This document shows, piece after piece, positions 38,969 through 48,001 of a stretch of DNA of 64,000 bases. The notes beneath the pieces were generated by a model. The model ran no database searches, was not told the DNA's origin, and worked only from the letters and a program-made list of their open reading frames with translations. Numbering within the stretch: the first letter of the stretch is position 1; every line of letters starts with the position of its first letter. The position numbers were made by a program, and so were the translations under genes. This DNA is from Bacteroidales bacterium. GTDB taxonomy: Bacteria > Bacteroidota > Bacteroidia > Bacteroidales > UBA10428. The stretch is from positions 101,526 through 165,525 of the forward strand of contig JAFGSZ010000036.1 of NCBI GenBank assembly GCA_016934395.1. The letters are read 5' to 3'.

Positions 38969-39114
38969 TTTTTTAAGTAATTTTAAACTTTAAGCTTTAT
39001 TTAAAAATTAAAAAAATTTATTGTTTTAAATTTACTGTACGAAAATACAGTTAATTTTCACGATTAACAAGATAACATATAATAATTCAAATTGTTAAAT
39101 AATATTTAATTGCA

Positions 39115-40422
39115 ATGGATGATCTATTAGCAGCCCGATGGCAAATGGCCTTATCATTAGCATTTCATATCATATTTGCCTGTATTGGCATGACCATGCC
39201 TTTTTTAATGTTTATAGCAGAATTAAAATGGTTAAAAACAGGAAAAAAAATATATTTAGATCTTGCCAAAGCCTGGTCGCGCGGTGTAGCAATATTTTTT
39301 GCTGTCGGGGCGGTTTCAGGCACGGTTATATCATTTGAACTGGGATTATTATGGCCCGGATTTATGAAACATGCCGGGGCAATAATCGGCATGCCCTTTT
39401 CATGGGAAGGGGCTGCGTTTTTTATTGAAGCCATTGCCCTGGGATTGTTTTTATATGGCTGGAACCGCCTGAATAAATGGATGCATTTAGCTTCAGGTTT
39501 GTTGGTAGGACTTGCCGGTGTAATGTCCGGGATTATTGTAGTTTCAGCAAATGGTTGGATGAATAGTCCTTCGGGCTTTGACTGGGTAAACGGTCAGGCT
39601 GTAAATATCGATCCTGTAAAAGCCATGTTTAATGCTGCATGGTTTACCCAGGCATTGCATATGACGATTGCGGCGTTCGCTTCCACAGGATTTGCGGTTG
39701 CCGGAGTTCACGCTTTTTTATTGCTGAAAAATAAGAAAAACGAATTTCATAAAGCGGCTTTAAGAATTGCCCTTACAATAGGCGCAATTGCTGCAATACT
39801 TCAACCTTTGAGTGGTGATTTATCTGCAAAAGATATTGCTAAACGACAACCTGAAAAACTTGCAGCTATGGAGTCGCTGTTTAAAACTGCTCAACCGGCT
39901 CCCTTGATTATTGGTGGTATTCCGGACGAAGAGACTCAGGAAGTTAACATGGCGATCAGAATTCCGAAATTCCTGAGTTTTCTTGCGCATGGTGATTTTA
40001 ATGCCGAAGTAACGGGTTTGGATGCTTTTCCGGAAGATGAACGACCACCTGTAACCATTACTCATTTTAGTTTCCAGTTTATGATATTGTTTGGGATGTT
40101 GATGGCATTAATCGGGGTAGGATATTTTATTTTTTCATGGAAATGGAAGCCGGTATTGGATAAAAACTGGTGGCTTAAAATTTTAGCAATAGCAACCCCA
40201 TTTGGGTTTCTGGCGCTTGAATTTGGATGGATGGTAACAGAAATCGGGCGTCAACCCTGGATTATTTACAGGGTAATGAAAACCAAAGATGCGGTTACAT
40301 CAATGCCGGGAATTATTTATCCTCTGATCATTATTATGTTAATCTATATTCTTCTTACCGTTGTAGTTGTCTTTTTAATGAAACGTCAGATAAAAGTAAT
40401 TAATTTAGAATATAATAAATAA
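39115..40422 (+). CDS. cydA: Cytochrome bd ubiquinol oxidase subunit I
   Basis: MDDLLAARWQMALSLAFHIIFACIGM, GRQPWIIYRVMKTKDAVT. Confidence 0.95.
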   Translation: MDDLLAARWQMALSLAFHIIFACIGMTMPFLMFIAELKWLKTGKKIYLDLAKAWSRGVAIFFAVGAVSGTVISFELGLLWPGFMKHAGAIIGMPFSWEGAAFFIEAIALGLFLYGWNRLNKWMHLASGLLVGLAGVMSGIIVVSANGWMNSPSGFDWVNGQAVNIDPVKAMFNAAWFTQALHMTIAAFASTGFAVAGVHAFLLLKNKKNEFHKAALRIALTIGAIAAILQPLSGDLSAKDIAKRQPEKLAAMESLFKTAQPAPLIIGGIPDEETQEVNMAIRIPKFLSFLAHGDFNAEVTGLDAFPEDERPPVTITHFSFQFMILFGMLMALIGVGYFIFSWKWKPVLDKNWWLKILAIATPFGFLALEFGWMVTEIGRQPWIIYRVMKTKDAVTSMPGIIYPLIIIMLIYILLTVVVVFLMKRQIKVINLEYNK

Positions 40423-40449
40423 AGTAAATAATATAAATATTTATCCGCT

Positions 40450-41454
40450 ATGGCAGAGATTGTTGTACTATTCATCGGATTATCGATATTGTTTTATACT
40501 ATTTTGGCGGGAGCTGATTTTGGCGCCGGAATTATTGAAATATTTACAGGTAAAAAAGGGATTAACACCATATCCAAAGCTATTGCACCCGTATGGGAAG
40601 CGAACCATATATGGATTATTATAGTAATTGTTGTTGTTTTTAATGCTTTTCCTGTAGTATTTTCCACAATTATGCTGGTGCTGCACATTCCGATGTTTCT
40701 GGTACTCATTGGAATTATTTTCAGAGGCACGGCTTTTACCTTCAGATATTATGATGTATACCAGGATAAAAGCCATGACTACTATACCTTCTTTTTTAAA
40801 TTATTTAGCCTGCTTACCCCGTTGTTTTTAGGGATGAACCTTGGCGCTATAATGCTTGGAAAGATTACACTGGCAGAAAATGTAAGCTTTGCCGAAAAAT
40901 TTGTTTTTCCGTGGCTTACCCCATTTTCATTTATGATGGGTGTATTTGTAATCTTACTATTTGCCTACCTGGCTGCCATATACCTGATCGGAGAGACTAC
41001 TGATCAAAACAATCGGGAAGACTTTAAAAAATATGCCAGGAGACTTTTAATAGCCCTGGTAATTGCGGGCAGCTTTGTATTTTTAACTGCACGTTTACAG
41101 GGATTACACCTGTTAACAGATTTTCTTACATCAAAGATCAGCCTGGCATGTGGCATTTTAGCAACCCTCACTATTCCGGTGCTTTGGGTATGGATAAAAA
41201 AAGAAAAAGTGCACCTGATACGGATTGTGGCTGGATTTCAAACGGCCCTGATCATTGTGGGATGGTTCGGTATTCAGTTCCCGGTATTGGTTTCGATTAA
41301 AAATGCTGAATCTTTAACAATTTATAATTCAGTGGCACCGGATAAAACCCTTGCTATGCTTATCACGGCATTAATTGTCGGACTGATGGTAGTAATCCCC
41401 CTCCTGCTGTATTTGTTTAAGGTGTTTAAATTTTCTGAAAATAAAGATATCTGA
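40450..41454 (+). CDS. cydB: Cytochrome bd ubiquinol oxidase subunit II
   Basis: GADFGAGIIEIFTG, APVWEANHIWIIIVIVVVFNAFP; adjacent to cydA. Confidence 0.93.
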   Translation: MAEIVVLFIGLSILFYTILAGADFGAGIIEIFTGKKGINTISKAIAPVWEANHIWIIIVIVVVFNAFPVVFSTIMLVLHIPMFLVLIGIIFRGTAFTFRYYDVYQDKSHDYYTFFFKLFSLLTPLFLGMNLGAIMLGKITLAENVSFAEKFVFPWLTPFSFMMGVFVILLFAYLAAIYLIGETTDQNNREDFKKYARRLLIALVIAGSFVFLTARLQGLHLLTDFLTSKISLACGILATLTIPVLWVWIKKEKVHLIRIVAGFQTALIIVGWFGIQFPVLVSIKNAESLTIYNSVAPDKTLAMLITALIVGLMVVIPLLLYLFKVFKFSENKDI

Positions 41455-41596
41455 TAACAAATAAATAATTATAAGGGGGGAGCTGTGGTGCAACTGCAAA
41501 TTTCCTTGTTTGTAAATTCCAAAACCTTTCTACATTAATATTTCTTTTTATTGGCAATATGTTGCAATAAATATTTATTTCTGCGTCTATTAGAAT

Positions 41597-42142
41597 ATGA
41601 CAACAAAAAGTGCTTCTAAAATCTCGATAAAAGATTTCCTCGAAACGGAGTACCATAAACTAATTCGTTATGTTCGTTTATATTTTAATGAAAATTATTA
41701 CGGGTTTGATGCGGAAGATATTGTTCAGGATGTGGCACTTAATATTTATTCTAAAGCTGATATTAATTCCCCGATAGAAAATCTGACCTCCTATTTTTAC
41801 AGGTCGATCAGAAACCGCATTGTGGATATTCAACGAAAAGCAAAAAAGAATACATCGTATGAAAATTTTACAGAAACCGGGAATGAAAATTTTTTAGAGA
41901 AAGAATCATCAGATGATAAAAATGATACAAAGCGGCATTACGAAACCGAGGAATATTTTGAACGATTATATGAAGCCTTAAATAAGCTAAAACCTGAAGA
42001 AAAATCATTAATTATCGAAATTGAATTTAATAAGAAAACTTTCGACCAGCTTTCACAGGAATGGGGTGTACCTATAGGAACCTTACTGGCAAGAAAGCAC
42101 AGAACATTAAATAAATTATACAAACTGATTAATAAAACATAA
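41597..42142 (+). CDS. ECF-type RNA polymerase sigma factor
   Basis: 'DAEDIVQDVALNIYSKA' (region 2.2), 'LTSYFYRSIRNRIVDIQRK', 'KLKPEEKSLIIEIEFNKKTFDQLSQEWGVPIGTLLARKHRTLNKL' (region 4.2). Confidence 0.88.
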   Translation: MTTKSASKISIKDFLETEYHKLIRYVRLYFNENYYGFDAEDIVQDVALNIYSKADINSPIENLTSYFYRSIRNRIVDIQRKAKKNTSYENFTETGNENFLEKESSDDKNDTKRHYETEEYFERLYEALNKLKPEEKSLIIEIEFNKKTFDQLSQEWGVPIGTLLARKHRTLNKLYKLINKT

Positions 42143-42177
42143 TAATAAAATAAGGTAATATTTAAACAATAATAATT

Positions 42178-42576
42178 ATGGTAGCACATTTAATAAGAAG
42201 ACAAGGAGAGCCCAGAATACTTCATGTTTTAAGAATTACAGGCCTGGTAATTCTGGGTGCAGCAGGAGCAGTATTTTTTGCTTTTCTGTTTGGGTATTTT
42301 GTAATGTTTCTCTGGAACTGGCTTATGCCGGCAATTTTTGGAATTACAACGATCACTTTCTGGCAGGCCGTGGCAATAATAATTTTAGCACGGCTGATAT
42401 TCGGAGGGTTTAAACATGGGCATGATTTTCATAATCACAAATATTCCCAATGGAAAAAATCTAAGTGTAAACCTCACCCTTTTACCAAATGGCAATATTA
42501 TGATACCTTTTGGAAAGAAGAAGGAGAACAGGCATTTATAGAATATGTAAAAAACAGGGAGGCAAAACAGGAATAG
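42178..42576 (+). CDS. Small two-TM membrane protein, His-rich cytosolic/loop segment
   Basis: 132 aa; two hydrophobic segments, then FKHGHDFHNHKYSQWKKSKCKPHPFTKWQYY. Confidence 0.6.
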   Translation: MVAHLIRRQGEPRILHVLRITGLVILGAAGAVFFAFLFGYFVMFLWNWLMPAIFGITTITFWQAVAIIILARLIFGGFKHGHDFHNHKYSQWKKSKCKPHPFTKWQYYDTFWKEEGEQAFIEYVKNREAKQE

Positions 42577-42743
42577 TAGAAAACTTTATAAATACATATC
42601 AGCAATTCTAGTTTCCTTATATTACTCTGAAAAAACGCTGCAAAATATCAAATACAAATAACTTTTATAAACTCTTATGCAATATTTGTAAATTTCTTTA
42701 CAATTATGTAATATTGCAATCCCTTTTTGGAGGGTAATTTTCA

Positions 42744-42817
42744 GGTCCCATAGCTCAGCTGGTTAGAGCACCTGACTCATAATCAGGGGGTCCCTGGTTC
42801 GAGCCCAGGTGGGACCA
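42744..42817 (+). tRNA. tRNA with CAT anticodon (elongator Met or Ile2/lysidine type)
   Basis: Cloverleaf: GGTCCCA/TGGGACC acceptor, GCTC/GAGC D-stem, CCTGA-CTCATAA-TCAGG anticodon arm, CCTGG-TTCGAGC-CCAGG T arm; CCA not encoded. Not initiator-like (no GGG/CCC anticodon stem). Confidence 0.95.
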
Positions 42818-42826
42818 CACAAAAAG

Positions 42827-42850
42827 GCTTCATATTCGTATGAAGCTTTT
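42827..42850 (+). terminator. Rho-independent terminator after the tRNA (GCTTCATA-TTCG-TATGAAGC-TTTTTT)
   Basis: 8-bp stem, UUCG tetraloop, T tract. Confidence 0.8.
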
Positions 42851-43113
42851 TTCTTTTACAATAGATGTCGCGGCGATAATTTTATTATTGGATAGTTACA
42901 TCCCATACGGAGGCTTAAAATTAGGATATCGCTTTTAATTGAGCAGGGCGCTATAATCATTCATTTTTACAAAGGAGTTTAATCTCAGGCTTCCGAATAT
43001 CACCTACCATTGTTTATCTTTTCTGATTGGTTATTTAGAAACAGATTTTCTTATAATAGTGACATAAATTTTCGATCACAGCGTTATAATTAAACCAACC
43101 AAAATACGATATT

Positions 43114-45054
43114 ATGAAAACAGGAGAACCAATCAAACTCAAAAGAGGCCAGACAGACATAGTGTTAAAAAAATTATCTGACCGTTTTGCTGTGCGCTTG
43201 AAAAAAGGCAAAGCAAAAGATGTTTCCATGTTTCGGGTAAGCAATGTAAAACTGGATGGCGAACCCAGACATATTGATTCGGCACATCTTGATAATATGG
43301 AAATTTTTTCTGTTGAAGAATCAAAAATGGAAAAAATGGTGAATGATTTAAGAACAGTCCCACAAACCGATGTGGTAACCCATATGTATGCATCCGATGA
43401 TTCTCCTGACGGGGCGTTTATTCCTACCGGGACCATGACAATACAGTTCAGTCCGGACGTTAAAAACAGTGAACGTGAAAAAATACTTAAATCTCACGGA
43501 CTGCAAATAGACCGGGAGCTGGATTACCTGCCGCACGGATATATTGTGAAATTAACAACAGCATCTACACAAAATCCCCTGAAAATTGCATTTTCCCTTC
43601 AGGGGCGTAAAGAAATTCTAATTGCTGAACCGGATTTAAGTTTTAAAGTTTCTTATAAATATATACCCGATGATACGCTGTATTCGCAACAATGGCATTT
43701 GAATAATACAGGGAACAGTGCAGGACTGTTGGCCGGCGCTGATGTAAAAGCTGAAGCTGCCTGGGACATTACTTTAGGGTCGCGTGATATTCGTATTTGT
43801 ATCATGGATGACGGCTTCGATTTGTTGCATCCCGATTTTAATGTGCAGGGCAAAATTGTTGCTCCCCGGGATTTTGGTGAAAGTGATACAGATCCCAGTC
43901 CGGCATTATCGGATGATAATCATGGCACTTCCTGTGCCGGGGTTGCACTTGCCGTACAAAACGGAACCGGCGTGGTAGGCCTGGCGCCCCGATGTTCCTT
44001 TATGCCCGTGCGTACATCAGGCTGGCTGTCTGATGAATCCATTGAAGAACTTTTTCAATATGCCATCGATAATTTTGCGGATGTGATCAGTTGCAGCTGG
44101 GCTGCCTCTGCTGCCTATTTTCCATTATCCACCAGGATGAACGGAATCATTCATAAGGCGGCAACCCAGGGAAGAAATAATGGGAAAGGATGTGTTATTT
44201 TGTTTGCTGCAGGAAATGAAAGTGCTCCGTTAAACGGACAGGGTTATTACCAGGGATTTGCATTGCATCCGGATGTAATTGCAGTTGCGGCATCGAACAG
44301 TCTTGATGAGCAATCTTATTACAGTAATTTTGGTCCGGAGATTACCATTTGTGCTCCGTCCAGCGGTTCTCCCGGAAGAGGGATTGTGACCACCGACAGA
44401 AGGGGGATAAACGGGTATGGCCCCGAAGATTATACCTACAGCTTTGGAGGAACGTCAAGTTCAACGCCCCTGTGTGCCGGACTTGCCGGTTTGATATTAT
44501 CAGTTGATCCGGAACTTACTTATGCTGATGTTCGTGAAATTATTAAAAATACTGCTGATAAAATCGATGCCGTAAACGGGCAATATGATGCAAACGGGCA
44601 TTCATCAAAATACGGGCATGGAAGAATTAACGCAAAAGCTGCTTTGGAAATGGCTTCCGGATCTTCACCGGTTGAAAAGTCCGTTAAAACTCTTTATATG
44701 GAACACCGGGTAAAAACTCCTATTCCGGATATGGGAGAAATAACAGATACGATTCCTTTCCCCATGCCGATAAATGTTCGCGCTTTTGAGCTTAGTATAG
44801 ACATTAAGCATACCTATCGCGGGGATTTATCCATATATCTGCAACCCCCCGGACAGGCAGAAATAACCTTGTTGAACAGAACAGGAGGTGCAGCCGATGA
44901 TTTTGTAAAAACCTTCCGTTCTTCAGATGAACCCATATTATTCCAAGGGCTGATCGATAAACCGGCCAGGGGTGATTGGAAAATAAGAATTAAAGATAAT
45001 GCCCAAAGAGATGACGGGGTATTGGATAAATGGGGAATTGCTATTATGTATTAA
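43114..45054 (+). CDS. S8 (subtilisin-like) serine peptidase with C-terminal P/Homo B domain, no evident signal peptide
   Basis: Catalytic Asp 'ICIMDDGFDLLHPDF', His 'DDNHGTSCAGVALA', Ser 'SFGGTSSSTPLCAGLAGLIL'; C-terminal 'SIDIKHTYRGDLSIYLQPPGQAEITLLNRTGG...GDWKIRIKDNAQRDDGVLDKWGI'. Confidence 0.92.
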   Translation: MKTGEPIKLKRGQTDIVLKKLSDRFAVRLKKGKAKDVSMFRVSNVKLDGEPRHIDSAHLDNMEIFSVEESKMEKMVNDLRTVPQTDVVTHMYASDDSPDGAFIPTGTMTIQFSPDVKNSEREKILKSHGLQIDRELDYLPHGYIVKLTTASTQNPLKIAFSLQGRKEILIAEPDLSFKVSYKYIPDDTLYSQQWHLNNTGNSAGLLAGADVKAEAAWDITLGSRDIRICIMDDGFDLLHPDFNVQGKIVAPRDFGESDTDPSPALSDDNHGTSCAGVALAVQNGTGVVGLAPRCSFMPVRTSGWLSDESIEELFQYAIDNFADVISCSWAASAAYFPLSTRMNGIIHKAATQGRNNGKGCVILFAAGNESAPLNGQGYYQGFALHPDVIAVAASNSLDEQSYYSNFGPEITICAPSSGSPGRGIVTTDRRGINGYGPEDYTYSFGGTSSSTPLCAGLAGLILSVDPELTYADVREIIKNTADKIDAVNGQYDANGHSSKYGHGRINAKAALEMASGSSPVEKSVKTLYMEHRVKTPIPDMGEITDTIPFPMPINVRAFELSIDIKHTYRGDLSIYLQPPGQAEITLLNRTGGAADDFVKTFRSSDEPILFQGLIDKPARGDWKIRIKDNAQRDDGVLDKWGIAIMY

Positions 45055-45105
45055 CAGAATATATAATAAGTTATGATAATATAACCTAACTGGTTTTTAA
45101 CCCGG

Positions 45106-45969
45106 TTAACTCTTGCTTGTTTGGGCTTTACGTTTTTTATTATAATAATATAAAATAATTAATCCACCAAGTACAAAGGGGATGCTGAGTATTTGCCCCA
45201 TATTCAGGGACATTCCGCTTTCAAAGGCTACCTGATCTTCTTTAACAAATTCAATAAAAAAACGGGATGCAAATACCAGCGCCAGGAATAATCCAAAATA
45301 CAAGCCGTGAGGTTGGTTTTTTGGTTTTCTTTTATAAATATACATCAGCAGGAAAAAAATGGCCAGGTACGATAGCCCCTCATAAATTTGAGTGGGGTGT
45401 TTAGGTACAATTTCAGATACCGGAATGCCATATAAAGCTTCGCGCATAAATTTAAAACCCCAGGGTAAATCTGTTTGTACTCCATAAACTTCCGAATTCA
45501 TAAGATTTCCCATACGGATAAAAAAACCTGCAAGCGCCGTAACAATAACAACCCTGTCTAAGGTCCACAGATAGGGTCTTTTTGTTTTACGGGCAAATAA
45601 TATTAGTGCAAGTAAAATACCAATTGCCCCGCCATGACTTGCCAGACCCTGGTATCCGGTAAACCTGAAATCTTTTCCTATAGTTCCTTCCCAGGGAAGA
45701 ATCATTTTTAAGGGATGTTTCAGGTAAACTTCGGGTTCATAAAATATACAATGGCCCATGCGGGCTCCGATAATTGTGCCGATTACCATATAAATTGTTA
45801 ATTTATCGAGTAACTCAATAGGCAATCCTTCTTTTTTAAAAATTTTCCCAAGGATTATATACCCGAGGATAAAACCCGATGCAAACAGCAGGCTGTACCA
45901 TCGTATTTCAAAACTTCCAAAATCAAAAATCTGAGGCTTTACATTCCAGGTAATATATTGTAAGATCAT
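45106..45969 (-). CDS. lgt: Prolipoprotein diacylglyceryl transferase
   Basis: GARMGHCIFYEP, GYQGLASHGGAIG, RMGNLMNSEVYG, PTQIYEGL. Confidence 0.94.
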   Translation of the reverse strand: MILQYITWNVKPQIFDFGSFEIRWYSLLFASGFILGYIILGKIFKKEGLPIELLDKLTIYMVIGTIIGARMGHCIFYEPEVYLKHPLKMILPWEGTIGKDFRFTGYQGLASHGGAIGILLALILFARKTKRPYLWTLDRVVIVTALAGFFIRMGNLMNSEVYGVQTDLPWGFKFMREALYGIPVSEIVPKHPTQIYEGLSYLAIFFLLMYIYKRKPKNQPHGLYFGLFLALVFASRFFIEFVKEDQVAFESGMSLNMGQILSIPFVLGGLIILYYYNKKRKAQTSKS

Positions 45970-46109
45970 GATAATAAATTAATAAATTAAGTTTTTGATT
46001 GTAAACTGTGGTTCAAAAGTAAGGATTCCTTTGATATAATTATTACCTATTATCTTAAAATATTATTAAAGTTTGTAAGTTTGCAGGATACAATAATGCA
46101 ATATATACA

Positions 46110-47999
46110 GTGAGAAATATTTCAGGATACATTTTTCTCTTTTTTATTGGGATCTTTTTTGTCCGTTGCGCTAAAATTGGATCACCAACAGGAGGGCCGA
46201 AAGATGAAACTCCACCCAGGGTGATAAAAAGTATTCCGCAAAATTATTCAGTGCACTATTCTGCAAAAAACATAGTAATTTATTTTGATGAGTATATTCA
46301 ATTAAAAAATATAAACCAGGAACTCATTGTTTCTCCTCCTTTACAGGAAAGGCCAATAACCAGATTAAACGGTAAAAAACTGATTATTGATCTGAACAAT
46401 ACACTTCGTGACAGCACAACATATACATTGAATTTTGGAAATGCTCTGGCAGATAATAATGAAGGAAATCTGTTACCAAATTTTGAATTTGTATTTTCTA
46501 CCGGAAGTTTTCTTGACTCTATGACCGTAAGCGGAACTTTATTAAATGCATTTGACTTAAAAGTTCCTGAAAAGCCTGTAATAGTAATGCTTTATGATAA
46601 TCTGAATGATTCAGCTCCCTTACAGGAAATTCCTGCATACATCGGACAAACCAATATTGAAAATGGATCATTTGCAATTAATAATGTAAAAGCAGACAGT
46701 TTTAGGATATTTGCCTTGCAGGATGCCAACCGCAACCTGCTTTTTGATGTTTGGAATGAACCGGTGGCGTTTATTGATTCTGTATTTTACCTGCACCCCG
46801 ATAATCGTAACGTGGAAGATTTATGGATTGCTGATAGTCTGGCGTTATGGCAGTCCCGGCTTACAGATTCATTGGTAGTAGATTCTATTCAGGATGTTTT
46901 TATAGAATCGGCTCGTTATGATTCGGTGTTTGCAGATTCTACACTAAACCTGCTCTCAGATTCAGCAGGTGAACGAAGACTCAGATATGGCTTACACATG
47001 AACCTGTATTTATTTGAGGAAATAAACAATACGGTTTATATTGGAAGCTACGACAGAGAGGAAAGAAACAAACTAAACATAGTGTTTAATCGTACGCCTC
47101 ATGATAGTGTTCAGATAGTTCCTATAAATTATTCCCCAAAGGAAGAAGATATAATTAAAGAATATTCAGCTGATTTGGATAGTGTAATTTACTGGATTGC
47201 TGATACGGTTATGAGCAACCTGGATTCCATATATTTACAGGTTTCTTATCTTACTCCCGATTCTATGGATAATTTATATACACGCAGCGATACCCTGCAA
47301 TTCAGATACACCGAAAAGAAAGATGAATCGTCCAGCTTAAAAAGAAGGAAAAAAGATGAAGTTGAAGAAGTAAAAGAAAATTTTCTTGAGCTGAATATGA
47401 ATGTAAAACCAAGGAGTACCCTTGATTTGAACAATTCCGTCAGATTTTTTCCAACCACTCCAGTATTAAATATCAATCCTTCATTAATTTCTTTCAGCAA
47501 AATTGTGGATACACTCGAATATTCCATGTCCTTCCAAATACTGAAAGACAGTTTAAAATTGCGTAAAATCTATATGGATGCCAGTTGGGAGGAGGATATG
47601 AAATATAAAATCAACATACTTCCGGGAGCATTTACAGATATTTTCGGACTTTCGAACGATACTATAATAGTTGATTTTACAACTGCAAAATTAAGTGCCT
47701 ATGGCAGGCTGATTATGAATACCCAAAATGTTCAGGGACCGGCAATTATTCAGTTAATTTCAGAAAAGGGGGATAAAGTTTTTAATCAAAAATATATAAG
47801 CACAAACGAACCGGTAATTTTTGATTATCTGAAACCGGGAAAATATGGTATTAAAGTAATTTACGATGATAATGCCAACAGGCAATGGGACACCGGAAAA
47901 TATATAGAAAAATTACAACCTGAAAAAGTACTTTTTTATAAGGGAGAAATAGAAATTCGTGCCAATTGGGATATGGAAATAACAATGCAATTTGAATAA
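46110..47999 (+). CDS. Lipoprotein with N-terminal Ig-like (SbsA-type) domain, Bacteroidota-conserved
   Basis: GTG start; lipobox-like FVRCAKIGSPTGGPKDETPPRVIKSIPQNYSVHYSAKNIVIYFDEYIQL; 'TYTLNFGNALADNNEGN'. Confidence 0.8.
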   Translation: MRNISGYIFLFFIGIFFVRCAKIGSPTGGPKDETPPRVIKSIPQNYSVHYSAKNIVIYFDEYIQLKNINQELIVSPPLQERPITRLNGKKLIIDLNNTLRDSTTYTLNFGNALADNNEGNLLPNFEFVFSTGSFLDSMTVSGTLLNAFDLKVPEKPVIVMLYDNLNDSAPLQEIPAYIGQTNIENGSFAINNVKADSFRIFALQDANRNLLFDVWNEPVAFIDSVFYLHPDNRNVEDLWIADSLALWQSRLTDSLVVDSIQDVFIESARYDSVFADSTLNLLSDSAGERRLRYGLHMNLYLFEEINNTVYIGSYDREERNKLNIVFNRTPHDSVQIVPINYSPKEEDIIKEYSADLDSVIYWIADTVMSNLDSIYLQVSYLTPDSMDNLYTRSDTLQFRYTEKKDESSSLKRRKKDEVEEVKENFLELNMNVKPRSTLDLNNSVRFFPTTPVLNINPSLISFSKIVDTLEYSMSFQILKDSLKLRKIYMDASWEEDMKYKINILPGAFTDIFGLSNDTIIVDFTTAKLSAYGRLIMNTQNVQGPAIIQLISEKGDKVFNQKYISTNEPVIFDYLKPGKYGIKVIYDDNANRQWDTGKYIEKLQPEKVLFYKGEIEIRANWDMEITMQFE

Positions 48000-48001
48000 T
48001 G

